Shown in pieces: positions 8,600 through 18,970 of a stretch of DNA of 64,000 nucleotides. The stretch's first letter is position 1. Each line of letters starts with the position of its first letter. Both the position numbers and the translations under genes were made by a program. A model generated the notes under the pieces. It saw only the letters and a list, made by a program, of their open reading frames with translations. It was not told the DNA's origin and did not search any database. This DNA is from CAIWHR01 sp963786625 (lineage in GTDB: Bacteria > Pseudomonadota > Gammaproteobacteria > Burkholderiales > Casimicrobiaceae). The DNA is taken from NCBI GenBank assembly GCA_963786625.1, contig CAWAZS010000014.1, positions 930,001 through 994,000 of the forward strand, given 5' to 3'.

Positions 8600-9688
8600 A
8601 TGGCCATCACCGAGGCCGACGTTCAAACCCGCCTGCGCGCGCTGATCGACCCCAACACCGGCAAGGACTTCGTCGCCGGCAAGGCGGTCAGGAAGATCCA
8701 GATCGGCGCCGGCGACATCGTCATCGACGTCCAGCTGGGCTATCCCGCGAAGACGCAGCACGAGATCCTCCGGAAGCTGATCGCGCAGGACATCGCCGCG
8801 CTGCCCGGCGCCCCGCGCGTCACCGTCAACATCACGCAGAAGATCACGTCGCACTCGGTCCAGCGCGGCGTGAAGCTGATCCACGGCGTCAAGAACATCA
8901 TCGCGGTCGCCTCCGGCAAGGGCGGCGTCGGCAAGTCGACGACGGCGGTCAACCTGGCGCTCGCGCTCGCCGCCGAGGGTGCCAGCGTCGGCGTGCTCGA
9001 CGCCGACATCTACGGCCCGTCGCAGCCGATGATGCTGGGGCTCACGGGACGGCCCGAATCCAAGGACGGCAAGACGCTCGAGCCGCTGGAGGCCTACGGG
9101 CTGCAGGCGATGTCGATCGGCTTCCTGATCGACGCCGACACGCCGATGGTGTGGCGCGGACCGATGGTGACGCAGGCGCTGGAGCAGCTGCTGAAGGACA
9201 CCAACTGGCGCGATCTCGACTACCTGATCGTCGACATGCCGCCGGGCACCGGCGACATCCAGCTCACCCTTGCGCAGAAGGTGCCGGTCACGGGCGCCGT
9301 CATCGTGACGACGCCGCAGGACATCGCGCTGATCGACGCGCGCAAGGGTCTCAAGATGTTCGAGAAGGTCGGCGTGCCGATCGTCGGCATCGTCGAGAAC
9401 ATGAGCATGCACGTCTGCTCCAAGTGCGGGCACGCCGAGGCGATCTTCGGCGAGGGCGGAGCGAAGAAGATGTGCGCCGACTACCAGGTGCCGTTCCTCG
9501 GCGGGCTGCCGCTCGACATCCGGATCCGCGAGCAGACCGACGCGGGCCGCCCGACCGTCATCGCCGACCCCGACGGCAAGGTCGCGCACATCTACCGCGA
9601 GATCGCGCGCAGGACGGCGGTGTTCGTCGCGCAGAAGGCGGAGGACTTCTCGGCGAAGTTTCCCTCCATCGTCATCCAGAACACGTAA
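8600..9688 (+). CDS. apbC: Mrp/ApbC-type iron-sulfur cluster carrier ATPase
   Basis: A 362-residue P-loop ATPase of the Mrp/NBP35 family that carries Fe-S clusters to apo-proteins. A DUF59-like domain (residues about 1-90) is followed by the deviant Walker A GKGGVGKSTT near 104-113 and the C-terminal CSKCG (CxxC) near 270, which holds the bridging cluster. ATG 8600 is preceded by an ACGGAGCA ribosome site. It is followed 8 bp later by dcd. The same order is common beside metG in Burkholderiales. Confidence 0.95.
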   Translation: MAITEADVQTRLRALIDPNTGKDFVAGKAVRKIQIGAGDIVIDVQLGYPAKTQHEILRKLIAQDIAALPGAPRVTVNITQKITSHSVQRGVKLIHGVKNIIAVASGKGGVGKSTTAVNLALALAAEGASVGVLDADIYGPSQPMMLGLTGRPESKDGKTLEPLEAYGLQAMSIGFLIDADTPMVWRGPMVTQALEQLLKDTNWRDLDYLIVDMPPGTGDIQLTLAQKVPVTGAVIVTTPQDIALIDARKGLKMFEKVGVPIVGIVENMSMHVCSKCGHAEAIFGEGGAKKMCADYQVPFLGGLPLDIRIREQTDAGRPTVIADPDGKVAHIYREIARRTAVFVAQKAEDFSAKFPSIVIQNT

Positions 9689-9696
9689 GCGCGGAC

Positions 9697-10260
9697 GTGA
9701 TCAAGTCGGACAAGTGGATCCGCCGGATGGCGGTCGCGACGCGGATGATCGAGCCCTTCGAGCCGGGCCAGGTGCGGGAGATCGACGGGCGCAAGATCGT
9801 GTCCTACGGCACGTCCAGCTACGGCTACGACATCCGCTGCTCGCGCGAATTCAAGATCTTCACCAACATCAACTCGACGATCGTCGACCCGAAGGCGTTC
9901 GATGCCGGCTCGTTCGTCGATTTCACCGGCGACGTCTGCATCATTCCGCCGAACTCGTTCGCGCTGGCGCGCACCGTCGAGTATTTCCGGATTCCGCGCA
10001 ACGTGCTCACGATCTGCCTCGGCAAGTCGACGTACGCGCGCTGCGGCATCATCGTCAATGTGACGCCGTTCGAGCCGGAGTGGGAGGGCTACGTGACGCT
10101 GGAGTTCTCCAACACGACGCCTCTGCCGGCGAAGATCTACGCGAACGAGGGCGTCGCGCAGGTGATCTTCTTCGAGTCCGACGAGATCTGCGAGACCTCG
10201 TACAAGGATCGCGGCGGCAAGTATCAGGGCCAGCAGGGCGTGACGCTGCCGAAGATCTGA
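9697..10260 (+). CDS. dcd: dCTP deaminase
   Basis: A 187-residue trimeric enzyme that deaminates dCTP to dUTP for thymidylate synthesis. Conserved parts are IKSDKWIRRM at the start, SYGTSSYGYDIR, GKSTYARCGI, VTPFEPEWEGYVTLE and the C-terminal EGVAQVIFFES, with the catalytic glutamate. I use the GTG at 9697 because it gives the usual N-terminus (V-I-K-S-D) and length; the first ATG in frame (9727) would remove the conserved IKSD segment. It lies 8 bp after apbC, probably in one operon. Confidence 0.95.
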   Translation: MIKSDKWIRRMAVATRMIEPFEPGQVREIDGRKIVSYGTSSYGYDIRCSREFKIFTNINSTIVDPKAFDAGSFVDFTGDVCIIPPNSFALARTVEYFRIPRNVLTICLGKSTYARCGIIVNVTPFEPEWEGYVTLEFSNTTPLPAKIYANEGVAQVIFFESDEICETSYKDRGGKYQGQQGVTLPKI

Positions 10261-10365
10261 CGCCGCGGCGACTGCCCGGCGAGGATTTCGCGGTCGGCCG
10301 CAGGTGCCGTGCAGAATGAGGCCGCCGGGCCCGATCCGTCCCCGGAGCGCAGAGGAGACGCGGCG

Positions 10366-11583
10366 ATGACGCTCTGCGCCGGATCGAAATCCGCGTCGAT
10401 CGCGATCATCGCGATCTGCCAGGTCGCCGCGATGGCATTGTGGTTCTCCGCATCGGCGGTCATCCCGGCGCTGGTTGCCGAGTTCCGGCTTTCGGGGTTC
10501 GCGCAGGCCGCGCTGACGAGCGGCGTGCAGGCCGGATTCGTCCTGGGCTGCCTGGTGAGCGCGCTGTTCGGCCTGGCGGATCGGATCGATCCGCGCCGCC
10601 TGTTCGCCGCGTCCGCATGCGCCGGCGCAGCCGCCAACGCGCTGCTTCTCGTCGTCGACGCGGCGGGCCCGGGCGCGCCGCTGCTGCGACTGGTCACCGG
10701 CGCCTGCATGGCGGGGATATATCCGGTCGGCATGAAGCTCGCGTCGACCTGGGCGAAAGGCGACATGGGGCTGATGGTCGGCATCCTCGTCGGGGCGCTC
10801 ACGCTGGGCTCGGCGTCGCCGCATCTGTTCAGCGCGCTGGGCGGCGTCGATTGGCGGGTCCCGCTGGCGCTCGCGTCGGCGAGCGCGCTGCTCGCCGCGA
10901 TCCTCATCTTTGCCGCCGGCGTCGGGCCGAATCGCACGCCTACGCCGCGCTTCGATCCGCGCATCGTGGCCACGGCGTGGCGCGACGTCCCGCTGCGGCT
11001 CGCGAACCTCGGGTATCTCGGTCACATGTGGGAGCTCTACGCGATGTGGGCGTGGATCGGCGTCTTCCTCGACGCGAGCTTCGCGCTGACGCTGCCGGCC
11101 GGTGTCGCGCCGACGGCGGCCAAGCTCGCAGCGTTCGCGACGATCGCCGCAGGGGCGATCGGCTCGGTCGCAGCCGGCGTGCTCGCGGACCGGCTCGGGC
11201 GCACGACGCTCACCATCGCGGCGATGACGCTCAGCGGCGGCTGCGCCGCCACCGTGGGCCTGCTGTTCGGCGGCGATCCGGCCTGGCTGGCGGCACTCTG
11301 CGTCGTCTGGGGGATCAGCATCGTCGCGGATTCCGCGCAGTTCTCGGCGTCGATCGCCGAGTTGTCCGACCGCGCCTGGGTGGGCACGATGCTGACGCTC
11401 CAGACGGCGCTCGGGTTCACGCTGACCCTGCTTACGATCCACCTGATGCCGTACCTGATCGACGCGCTCGGCTGGCGCTACGCGTTCCTGCCGCTGGCGG
11501 TCGGACCCGCGTTCGGTGTCTGGGCGATGGCGCGTCTGCGCGCGCACCCACGCTCGAGCGCCCTCGCCGGAGGCCGGCGCTAG
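10366..11583 (+). CDS. MFS transporter
   Basis: A 405-residue major facilitator protein with about 12 membrane helices. Typical marks are the loop-2/3 type motif around ALFGLADRIDPRRL and a second-half equivalent (GVLADRLGRTTL, the DRxGR motif) near residue 275. The ATG at 10366 has a good ribosome site (AGAGGAGA) 8 bp ahead; an earlier in-frame ATG at 10309 has none and would add a polar stretch. Substrate unknown. It lies about 100 bp after dcd. Confidence 0.88.
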   Translation: MTLCAGSKSASIAIIAICQVAAMALWFSASAVIPALVAEFRLSGFAQAALTSGVQAGFVLGCLVSALFGLADRIDPRRLFAASACAGAAANALLLVVDAAGPGAPLLRLVTGACMAGIYPVGMKLASTWAKGDMGLMVGILVGALTLGSASPHLFSALGGVDWRVPLALASASALLAAILIFAAGVGPNRTPTPRFDPRIVATAWRDVPLRLANLGYLGHMWELYAMWAWIGVFLDASFALTLPAGVAPTAAKLAAFATIAAGAIGSVAAGVLADRLGRTTLTIAAMTLSGGCAATVGLLFGGDPAWLAALCVVWGISIVADSAQFSASIAELSDRAWVGTMLTLQTALGFTLTLLTIHLMPYLIDALGWRYAFLPLAVGPAFGVWAMARLRAHPRSSALAGGRR

Positions 11584-11730
11584 CCCGCCGGCCCTCGGGC
11601 ACCGGATTGGGGTCGTCGGGGGCCCGGCGGGACCCTCGGCGACGCACCCGCGCCGTGCCGGGTGTCGCAGCGCCGCAACGGGGCCTGCCCGGGGCCCGCT
11701 GTTTTCATAGCCAGCGGGGGCGAATCGCTC

Positions 11731-11736
11731 CATAAT
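11731..11736 (+). promoter_or_regulatory. Possible -10 element for the decarboxylase gene
   Basis: CATAAT in the sequence CGCTCCATAATTCGCG, in the 263-bp gap between the MFS gene and the decarboxylase gene. No clear -35. The long leader (about 105 bp) could hold regulation but no riboswitch-like fold was recognised. Confidence 0.3.
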
Positions 11737-11846
11737 TCGCGCCTTTCCAACCCGGCGGCCGCGCTCCCGTCAGCGAGCGCCGTTCCGGCCGCCGTGCGGA
11801 CCGGCGTTCGCACACCCGTGGCTCGACTGGACAGGGAACTGGCTCG

Positions 11847-14097
11847 ATGAAATTCCGCTTTCCCATCGTCATCATCGACGAGGACTTCCGCTCCGAGAAC
11901 GCGTCGGGTCTCGGCATCCGCGCGCTCGCCGATGCGATCGAGAAGGAAGGGATGGAGGTGCTCGGGGTGACGAGCTACGGCGACCTGTCGCAGTTCGCGC
12001 AGCAGCAGAGCCGCGCCTCGGCGTTCGTCCTGTCGATCGACGACGAGGAGTTCACGCCGGGGCCCGAGGTCGATCCGGCCGTCCTCAACCTGCGCAAGTT
12101 CATCGACGAGATCCGGTTCAAGAACGCGGAGATCCCGATCTACCTGTACGGCGAGACGCGGACGTCGCGGCACATCCCGAACGACATCCTGCGCGAGCTG
12201 CACGGCTTCATCCACATGTTCGAGGACACGCCGGAGTTCGTCGCCCGGCACATCATCCGCGAGGTCAAGGCCTATCTCGACTCGCTGGCGCCGCCGTTCT
12301 TCCGCGCGCTCGTCGACTACGCGCAGGACGGCTCCTACTCGTGGCACTGCCCGGGGCATTCCGGGGGCGTCGCGTTCCTGAAGAGCCCGGTCGGACAGAT
12401 GTTCCACCAGTTCTTCGGCGAGAACATGCTGCGCGCCGACGTCTGCAATTCGGTCGACGAGCTGGGCCAGCTGCTCGACCACTCCGGGACCGGTCGGCGC
12501 CGCGGAGCGCAACGCCGCGCGGATCTTCAACGCGGACCACTGCTTCTTCGTGACCAACGGCACGTCGACGTCGAACAAGATGGTGTGGCACGCCAACGTC
12601 GCGCCGGGCGACATCGCGGTGGTCGACCGCAACTGCCACGTGTCGATCCTGCACGCGATCACGATGACCGGGGCGATCCCCGTCTTCCTCCCGCCGACGC
12701 GCAACCACCTCGGCATCATCGGCCCGATCCCGCTGGAGGAGTTCCAGCCCGAGAGCATCCGGAAGCGGATCGAGGCGAACCCGTTCGCGCGCGAGGCGAA
12801 GAACAAGAAGCCGCGGATCCTGACGCTGACGCAGAGCACCTACGACGGCATCGCGTACAACGTCGAGATGCTGAAGCAGACGCTGAACGGCAGCATCGAG
12901 ACGCTGCACTTCGACGAGGCGTGGCTGCCGCACGCGGCGTTCCACGACTTCTACAAGGACATGCACGCGATCGGCCGCGACCGGCCGCGCAGCAAGGACG
13001 CGCTGATCTTCGCGACGCACTCGACGCACAAGCTGCTCGCCGGCATCTCGCAGGCGTCGCAGATCATCGTGCAGGAGTCGGAGGCGCGCAAGCTCGACCG
13101 CAACATCTTCAACGAGGCGTACCTGATGCACACGTCGACCTCGCCGCAGTACGCGATCATCGCGTCCTGCGACGTGTCGGCGGCGATGATGGAGCCGCCG
13201 GGCGGCACCGCGCTCGTCGAGGAGTCGATCATCGAGGCGCTCGACTTCCGCCGCGCGATGCGCAAGGTCGACGACGAGTGGGGCAAGGACTGGTGGTTCA
13301 AGGTCTGGGGCCCCGAGCGTCTGGCGCCCGAGGGCATGGGCAAGCGCGAGGACTGGCTGCTGCGCGCGAACGAGAAATGGCACGGCTTCGGCGGCCTCGC
13401 CGCGGGCTTCACCATCCTCGACCCGATCAAGGCGACGGTGATCACGCCGGGGCTCGACGTCTCGGGCCGGTTCGCGAAGACGGGAATCCCGGCGTCGATC
13501 GTCACGCGGTTCCTCGCCGAGCACGGCGTGATCGTCGAGAAGACGGGGCTCTACTCGTTCTTCATCATGTTCACGATCGGGATCACCAAGGGCCGCTGGA
13601 ACACGCTGGTGACCGCGCTGCAGCAGTTCAAGGACGACTACGACAAGAACCAGCCGCTGTGGAGGATCCTGCCCGAGTTCGTCGCCAAGCAGCCGCAGTA
13701 CGAGCGCGTCGGCCTGCGCGACCTCTGCCAGCAGATCCACGACATGTACAAGGCCAACGACGTGGCGCGGGTCACGACCGAGATGTACCTGTCCGACATG
13801 CAGCCGGCGATGAAGCCCTCCGACGCGTATGCCTGCATGGCGCATCGCGAGATCGACCGCGTCGAGATCGACGAGCTCGAGGGCCGCGTGACCGGCGTGC
13901 TGCTGACGCCGTACCCGCCGGGCATTCCGCTGCTGATCCCCGGCGAGCGGTTCAACCGGACGATCGTCGAGTACCTCAAGTTCGCGCGCTCGTTCAACGC
14001 GCAGTTCCCGGGCTTCGAGACCGACATCCACGGGCTGATCGAGGTGCGCGAGGGCGTCAATGTCCGCTACTTCATGGACTGCGTGAAGCAGCGCTAG
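11847..14097 (+). CDS. Arginine/lysine/ornithine decarboxylase (one frameshift)
   Basis: A large fold-type I PLP decarboxylase of the biodegradative Orn/Lys/Arg family, about 749 residues after correction. An N-terminal receiver-like 'wing' domain (residues 1-130) precedes the PLP domain. The pyridoxal lysine is in THSTHKLLAG near residue 394, with FDEAW just before. Length and domain plan fit arginine decarboxylase (AdiA-like), but lysine or ornithine cannot be excluded. One extra base in the GGGA run at 12486-12489 shifts the frame: LGQLLDHSG must continue as PVGAAERNAARIFNADH. The upstream and downstream parts are otherwise intact, which favours sequence error. The same neighbour order with dcd is known in Burkholderiales. 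Confidence 0.88.
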
Positions 14098-14134
14098 GCC
14101 GCGGAGCGCGCATCGCGGCCGCGCATCCGGTCCG

Positions 14135-14149
14135 GCTGCCTGCGGCAGC
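14135..14149. terminator. Short hairpin between convergent genes
   Basis: GCTGCC-TGC-GGCAGC forms a perfect 6-bp stem with a 3-nt loop in the 54-bp gap between the decarboxylase and the LtaS-like gene. There is no T-tract on either strand, so termination is only a possibility. Confidence 0.3.
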
Positions 14150-14151
14150 GG

Positions 14152-16092
14152 TCAATGCGCCTTGTAGTCCGGGCTGCGCAGGCGGCCCACGCGGAATGCG
14201 CGGGACGCGCTCTGGTAATAGGCGATCGCCTCGTCGGTGAGCCGCGGGTCCGGCTCGGCCGCGGTCGCGGCGAAGGTCCGTGGATCGACCCGGAACGCCT
14301 CGACGCGGCGCTTCGGCAGCAGCACCGTCAGCATGTCGTCCTTGTAGTAGCCCAGCTCCTGGTAGTTGCTCACGAAGGCGCGTGCCGGGAGACCGGCTTC
14401 CTCGAACAGTCCCTGCCCGAAGAAGTGGTCGTCGCCGGCGGCCCCCAGCAGGTCGAGGATCGTCGGCGGCACGTCGATCTGGCTGGCGAGGCGCGTGTTC
14501 ACGCCGGCGGGCACCATTCCGGGCGCGTACAGGATCAGCGGGATCCGGTAGCTGCCCACGGGCAGGCGGGTCTTGCCCGCCACCGCCGCGCAATGATCGG
14601 CGGTGATGATGAACAGCGTGTCGGCAAACCATGGCTTGCGCCTCGCCTGGGCGATGAACTCGCCGATCGCGTAATCGGTGTACTTGACGCCGCCCTCGCG
14701 CCCGCCCGGTGAAGCGATGTCGATGCGCCCTGCCGGATAGGTGAACGGCCGATGGTTCGACGTCGTCATGATGTGCGCGAAGAACGGCTTCCCTCGCGCG
14801 CTGGCCTCGTCGAACACGCGGACGGCGTTCGCGTAGAGCACCTCGTCGGCGACGCCCCAGACGTTCTCGAACACGATCGACTCGGGCGGGAAATCGCTGC
14901 GATCGACGATCGCGTAGTCGTTGCCCCTTGAAGTACGCGTTCATGTTGTCGAAGTAGCCGTAGCCCCCGTACAGGAAGACGACCTGATAGCCCTGGTGCT
15001 CGAGGATCTCGCCGACCGTCGCGAGGTGCTCGTTGCCGGGCCGGCGCACGATCGACTGCCCGGGGACGGGAGGCACGCCCAGCGAGAGCGCCTCGAGACC
15101 GCGCACCGTGCGCGTGCCGGTGGCGAAGAAGCGCGTGAAGCGCAGCCCCTCGCTGGCGAGCCGATCGACGTTCGGCGTGAGCCCCGCCGGACTTGCCGTA
15201 TGCACCGAGGAACTCCGCCGAGAGGCTCTCGACGGAGATCAGCACGACGTTGCGTGGCCGCCGGGTGAGCGGGCCCAGCTGCGCCACCGGGTCCTCGTTC
15301 TCGTCGGGCTTCAAGGCGGCGGTGAGCGGCTCGCGCTCCACGCCCAGCTCCAGCAGGACCGCATCCGCGCCGGCTTGCGGGATCGTGCGGTAGAAGCGGT
15401 CGTAGTCGAGCTCGTTGCGCCGGAATGCGGCCGCGAAGCTGAACAGCCCGTTGCCCGAGAGCTCGTCGGCATAGGCGTTGCCGCTCGCGTTCATCTGGTC
15501 CACGTTCGCGACGGCGATGCTGAGCGCCGGCAGCGCCACGGCGAGCGCGGCCAGCGTCAGCCGTCCGGCGCACGCCGAGCGGGGCCGTGGACAGCCGCAC
15601 GTAGCGGTGCAGGAGGAGCACGGTGGCCAGCGCCGCGGCCGCGATCGCCGCGAGGATCGCCGCGACCGGATAGGACTGCCGGATGTTGCCGATCACCTCC
15701 TGCGTGTAGACGAGGTAGTCGACCGCTATGAAGTTGAAGCGCGTGGTGAATTCGTCCCAGAACACGAACTCGGCGACGGCGCCGAACAACAGCAGCGCGA
15801 TGGCGAGCCAGAGCAGGATCCAGCGCAACGCGACGATCGCGCGCGCAGCGCGCCAGCGATCGGGCAGGAGCGCCGAACCGAGCAGCCACGGCGAGATCGT
15901 GATGGAGAGCGTCGCGACGTCGAACCAGAGACCGCGGGCAAAGATCCCGGGGGCATTGCCCCATCCGGCGAGTGCGGGGCCGGTCGCAAGCCAGAGCGTC
16001 GCGCGCAACAGCGCCCACACGGCGAGTGTGCAGGCGGCGGCGACCAGCGCGAGCCGGTACGCCGGGCGGTGGTGCGGGAGCGGGGGGCGCAA
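14152..16092 (-). CDS. LtaS-like sulfatase-fold phosphoglycerol transferase family protein (three frameshifts)
   Basis: A membrane enzyme with about five N-terminal helices and a C-terminal alkaline-phosphatase/sulfatase domain, like LTA synthase and related phosphoglycerol or phosphoethanolamine transferases. Active-site parts are VLISVESLSAEFLG (metal-binding Glu), TGTRTVRGLEA (nucleophile Thr), TTSNHRPFTYP and ITADHCA (metal Asp/His). The frame changes three times. Each is explained by one extra base in a four-base G/C run: 15581-15584, 15182-15185 (GKSGG then LTPNVDRLA) and 14924-14927 (FKG then NDYAIVD). After repair the reading is continuous at about 645 residues. The start is a TTG at 16092 and is uncertain. 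Substrate unknown; in Gram-negatives such enzymes often modify periplasmic glucans or lipid A. Confidence 0.75.
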
Positions 16093-16194
16093 GCGGATGG
16101 TCCCGATTCGGGCGCTGCACTCGACCGGCGACAGCCGGTTGCGATGCGCGCGCCCATGATTGACCGATGGCTGCCGAAATCGTTCGGCCTGGGC

Positions 16195-18003
16195 CTATCG
16201 CGCCTCCACGAGCCGTGGCGAGCCGTCCGGCAGCGCCTCCGCGCATTCGATGAAGATCCGCGCCTCGCAGGCGCGACACGCGGCGCTGTCCAGTCGGGCA
16301 TAGATGGCGCGAATCGCGTCGTCCTTCGCCTCGAAGATGCAGTCGCGTCCGATGGAATCGAGGAAACCGCCGCGCTCCAGGAGCTCGCGGACCTGAGGCT
16401 TGAGGTTGCACAGGTAGAGCACGCCGCCCGCGTCGCGGGTGAGCTTCGCCTCCTGGACGAGCAGCTCGGCGCCGGCGACGTCGATGAAGTTGATCCCGGT
16501 GCCCACGAGCAGCAGGTGCCGCCGCTGCGGCACGGACTCGCGCGCCTCGTGCAGCTCGTCGCGCACGTGCTCGACGGCGCCGAAGAAGAGCGAGCCGTCG
16601 ACGCGCAGCAGGACGAGCTGCGGGCACTCGACGGGACCGGCGAGCCGGACGTCGGCAACGGCCACGGAGCGCCGCTGCGGCGACGTGCGGTCGGGCACGA
16701 TCGGCGTCAGATGCGGGTGCGTCGTCCGGTTGAGATAGACGAGCAGCGACGCCAGCACGCCGACGAAGATCGCGAACTCGAGCTGGATGGCGACCGTCGC
16801 GACGAAGGTCACCACCAGCACCAGCGCGTCGCCGCGACTCGCGCGGATGATCCGGCGCATCTCGCCGAAGTCGATCAGCCCCCAGGCGACGACGAACAGC
16901 AGCGCCGCCATTGCCGCCAGCGGCAGATAGGCGGCGAGCGGCGCCACCGCGAGCAGCACGGCGACCAGCAGAAGCGCCGAAAAGACGGCGGCAAGCGGCG
17001 TCCGCGCGCCGGCCTCGTAGTTGACGCCGCTGCGGTTGAACGATCCCGACGACGGGTAGGCGGAGGCGAACGCGCCGACGATGTTGGACAGCCCCTGGCC
17101 GATGAATTCCTGGTTGCCGTCGATGCGCTGCCCGGACTTGATCGCGACGGCGCGCGCGATCGACACGGCCTCGGTCAGGCCGAGCACGGTGAGCGCGAGC
17201 GCGGTGGGGAAGACGCGGCGCCACACCTCGGGATCGAACGACGGCAGCGACAGCGACGGGATGCCGGAGGGCAGGGCGCCGACCACCGGCACTTTCGCCA
17301 TGCCGCTCGCGAGCAGCGCGTACCCGAACAGGCTGCCGGCGATCATCGCGACGACCATGTAGGGAATGCGCGGCAGGAGGCGCTTCGACGCGATCGCGGC
17401 CACGAGGGTCACTGCGCCCGTCGCGGTGAGCCACGGGTCGATCCGGGAGAGGCCGCGGGCGAACAGCCGCAAAGTCTCGAAGAAATCCGCGCCGGCGGGG
17501 ATGGGGACGCCGAAGAAATTCTTGAGCTGCGCCGCGATGATCAGCAACCCCGCGCCGGCGGTGAAGCCGACCACCACGGTGTGCGAAATGAAGTTGACCA
17601 GCGCACCCAGGCGCGCCACGCCCATCGCGAACTGCAGCAGTCCCACCAGCAGCGCGAGCGTCAGCACCAGCTCGATGTACGGGTCGGTGCCGGGCATCGC
17701 GAGCGGCGCCATCGTCGCGAACACGACCAGCGACAGCGCGTTGGTCGGCCCGGAGATCTGGTGCCACGACGAGCCCCAGAGGGCGGCGACCACCGCGGGC
17801 AGCATCGCGCAGTACAGGCCGTACTGCGGCGGCATGCCGGCGAGCGTGGCATACGCGACCCCCTGGGGAAGGACGACGAGGGCGCCGATGAGCCCGGCCA
17901 GCAGGTCCGCGCGCAGCGTCTCGCCGGTGACCCGGTCGCGCCACGACAGGAACGGAAGGAGCTTCAGTGCGAGCGGCGGCATGGGACGACCGGGGATGCG
18001 CAA
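16195..18003 (-). CDS. SulP-family anion transporter with STAS domain
   Basis: A 602-residue SLC26/SulP protein: 10-14 membrane helices, the family signature PPQYGLYCAMLPAVV near residue 60, NIVGAFASAYPSSGSFNRSGVN mid-protein, and a cytoplasmic STAS domain from about 435 to 555. A cysteine-bearing tail (CRACEARIFIEC) closes it. SulP proteins move sulfate, bicarbonate or carboxylates. It follows tauC by 85 bp on the same strand, so a role in moving sulfate or sulfite linked to taurine breakdown is conceivable, but that rests only on position. An ATG seven codons in (17982) is an alternative start. Confidence 0.85.
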   Translation of the reverse strand: MRIPGRPMPPLALKLLPFLSWRDRVTGETLRADLLAGLIGALVVLPQGVAYATLAGMPPQYGLYCAMLPAVVAALWGSSWHQISGPTNALSLVVFATMAPLAMPGTDPYIELVLTLALLVGLLQFAMGVARLGALVNFISHTVVVGFTAGAGLLIIAAQLKNFFGVPIPAGADFFETLRLFARGLSRIDPWLTATGAVTLVAAIASKRLLPRIPYMVVAMIAGSLFGYALLASGMAKVPVVGALPSGIPSLSLPSFDPEVWRRVFPTALALTVLGLTEAVSIARAVAIKSGQRIDGNQEFIGQGLSNIVGAFASAYPSSGSFNRSGVNYEAGARTPLAAVFSALLLVAVLLAVAPLAAYLPLAAMAALLFVVAWGLIDFGEMRRIIRASRGDALVLVVTFVATVAIQLEFAIFVGVLASLLVYLNRTTHPHLTPIVPDRTSPQRRSVAVADVRLAGPVECPQLVLLRVDGSLFFGAVEHVRDELHEARESVPQRRHLLLVGTGINFIDVAGAELLVQEAKLTRDAGGVLYLCNLKPQVRELLERGGFLDSIGRDCIFEAKDDAIRAIYARLDSAACRACEARIFIECAEALPDGSPRLVEAR

Positions 18004-18088
18004 GACGCGCGAGAGCGCGGCGCGGACGACGGCACAGCCTCAATGATGCCGCGTTACCCCGTCCGTGCGCAAATGTGCGGGCGCCTGC

Positions 18089-18970
18089 TCACGCCTTCCC
18101 CTTCCACGGCACGACGAGCCGCTCGATGTAGCGCATCAGCAGGTCGAAGAGGTACGCGACGGCACCGATCACGACGATGCCCATGATCACCACGTCGGTG
18201 CGCAGGAAGTTCGACGCGTTCAGCACCATCTGCCCCAGGCCGACGGTGGCGGCGACCATCTCCGCGGCGACGAGCGTCGTCCAGCCGAATCCGATCGCGA
18301 TCCGCATGCCGGTGAAGATCTCGGGCATCGCGGCGGGGATCACGACATGCCAGATGACCTGCCATTTCGAGGCGCCCATCGAATACGCGGCATTGATCTG
18401 CTCGATCATCACGCCGCGGACCCCGGCGCGCGCGGCCATCGCCAGCGGCGCGAAGCACGCGAGGTAGATGAGGATGACCTTCGCCGTTTCCTCGATGCCG
18501 AACCAGATGACGATCAGCGGCAGGTAGGCAAGCGGCGGCAGAGGCCGGTAGAACTCGATCGGCGGATCGAAGATGCCGCGCGCGATGCGCGATACGCCCA
18601 TCGCGATGCCGGCCGGAATTGCCGTGACGCAGGCGAGCACGAACGCCGCGAAGACGCGCATGAGGCTCGCCCAGAAATGCTCGAACAGGGGGCGGCCGCC
18701 CTGGATGTCGCCTTTCCAGGCATCGGCGAAGCTCGTGAGGATCCGCTCGGGCGTGGGGAGGAAGAGGTCGCGGATCCAGCCCAGATGCGTCGCCACCCAC
18801 CACAGCGCGAACAGCGCGACGACGGTCACGACGCTGATCAGCGTGCTGGAACCCTCGCCGGGCACGCTGTAGCCGGTGACCGTGCGCACCGGCGAAGCGG
18901 GAGCGCCGTCGGGCGCCGCGGGCGGAGCGGGGGCGAAATTCGCGTCCCGGGACGGTCCGTTGGCGCTCAC
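18089..18970 (-). CDS. tauC: Taurine ABC transporter permease
   Basis: A 293-residue inner-membrane permease of the TauC/SsuC type with six helices and the EAA loop (AYSMGASKWQVIWHVVIPAAMPEIFTG). A proline/alanine-rich N-terminal tail of about 40 residues precedes the first helix. The GTG start at 18970 overlaps the TGA of tauB (GTGA), so translation is coupled. It works with TauA and TauB to bring taurine into the cell; the substrate assignment rests on the surrounding taurine genes. Confidence 0.9.
   Translation of the reverse strand: MSANGPSRDANFAPAPPAAPDGAPASPVRTVTGYSVPGEGSSTLISVVTVVALFALWWVATHLGWIRDLFLPTPERILTSFADAWKGDIQGGRPLFEHFWASLMRVFAAFVLACVTAIPAGIAMGVSRIARGIFDPPIEFYRPLPPLAYLPLIVIWFGIEETAKVILIYLACFAPLAMAARAGVRGVMIEQINAAYSMGASKWQVIWHVVIPAAMPEIFTGMRIAIGFGWTTLVAAEMVAATVGLGQMVLNASNFLRTDVVIMGIVVIGAVAYLFDLLMRYIERLVVPWKGKA

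Noticed and set aside
14152..16092. Calling the LtaS-like gene and the other multiply shifted genes pseudogenes
   Set aside because: All shifts are single bases in G/C runs, repair cleanly, and occur at the same kind of site in many unrelated genes of the window.
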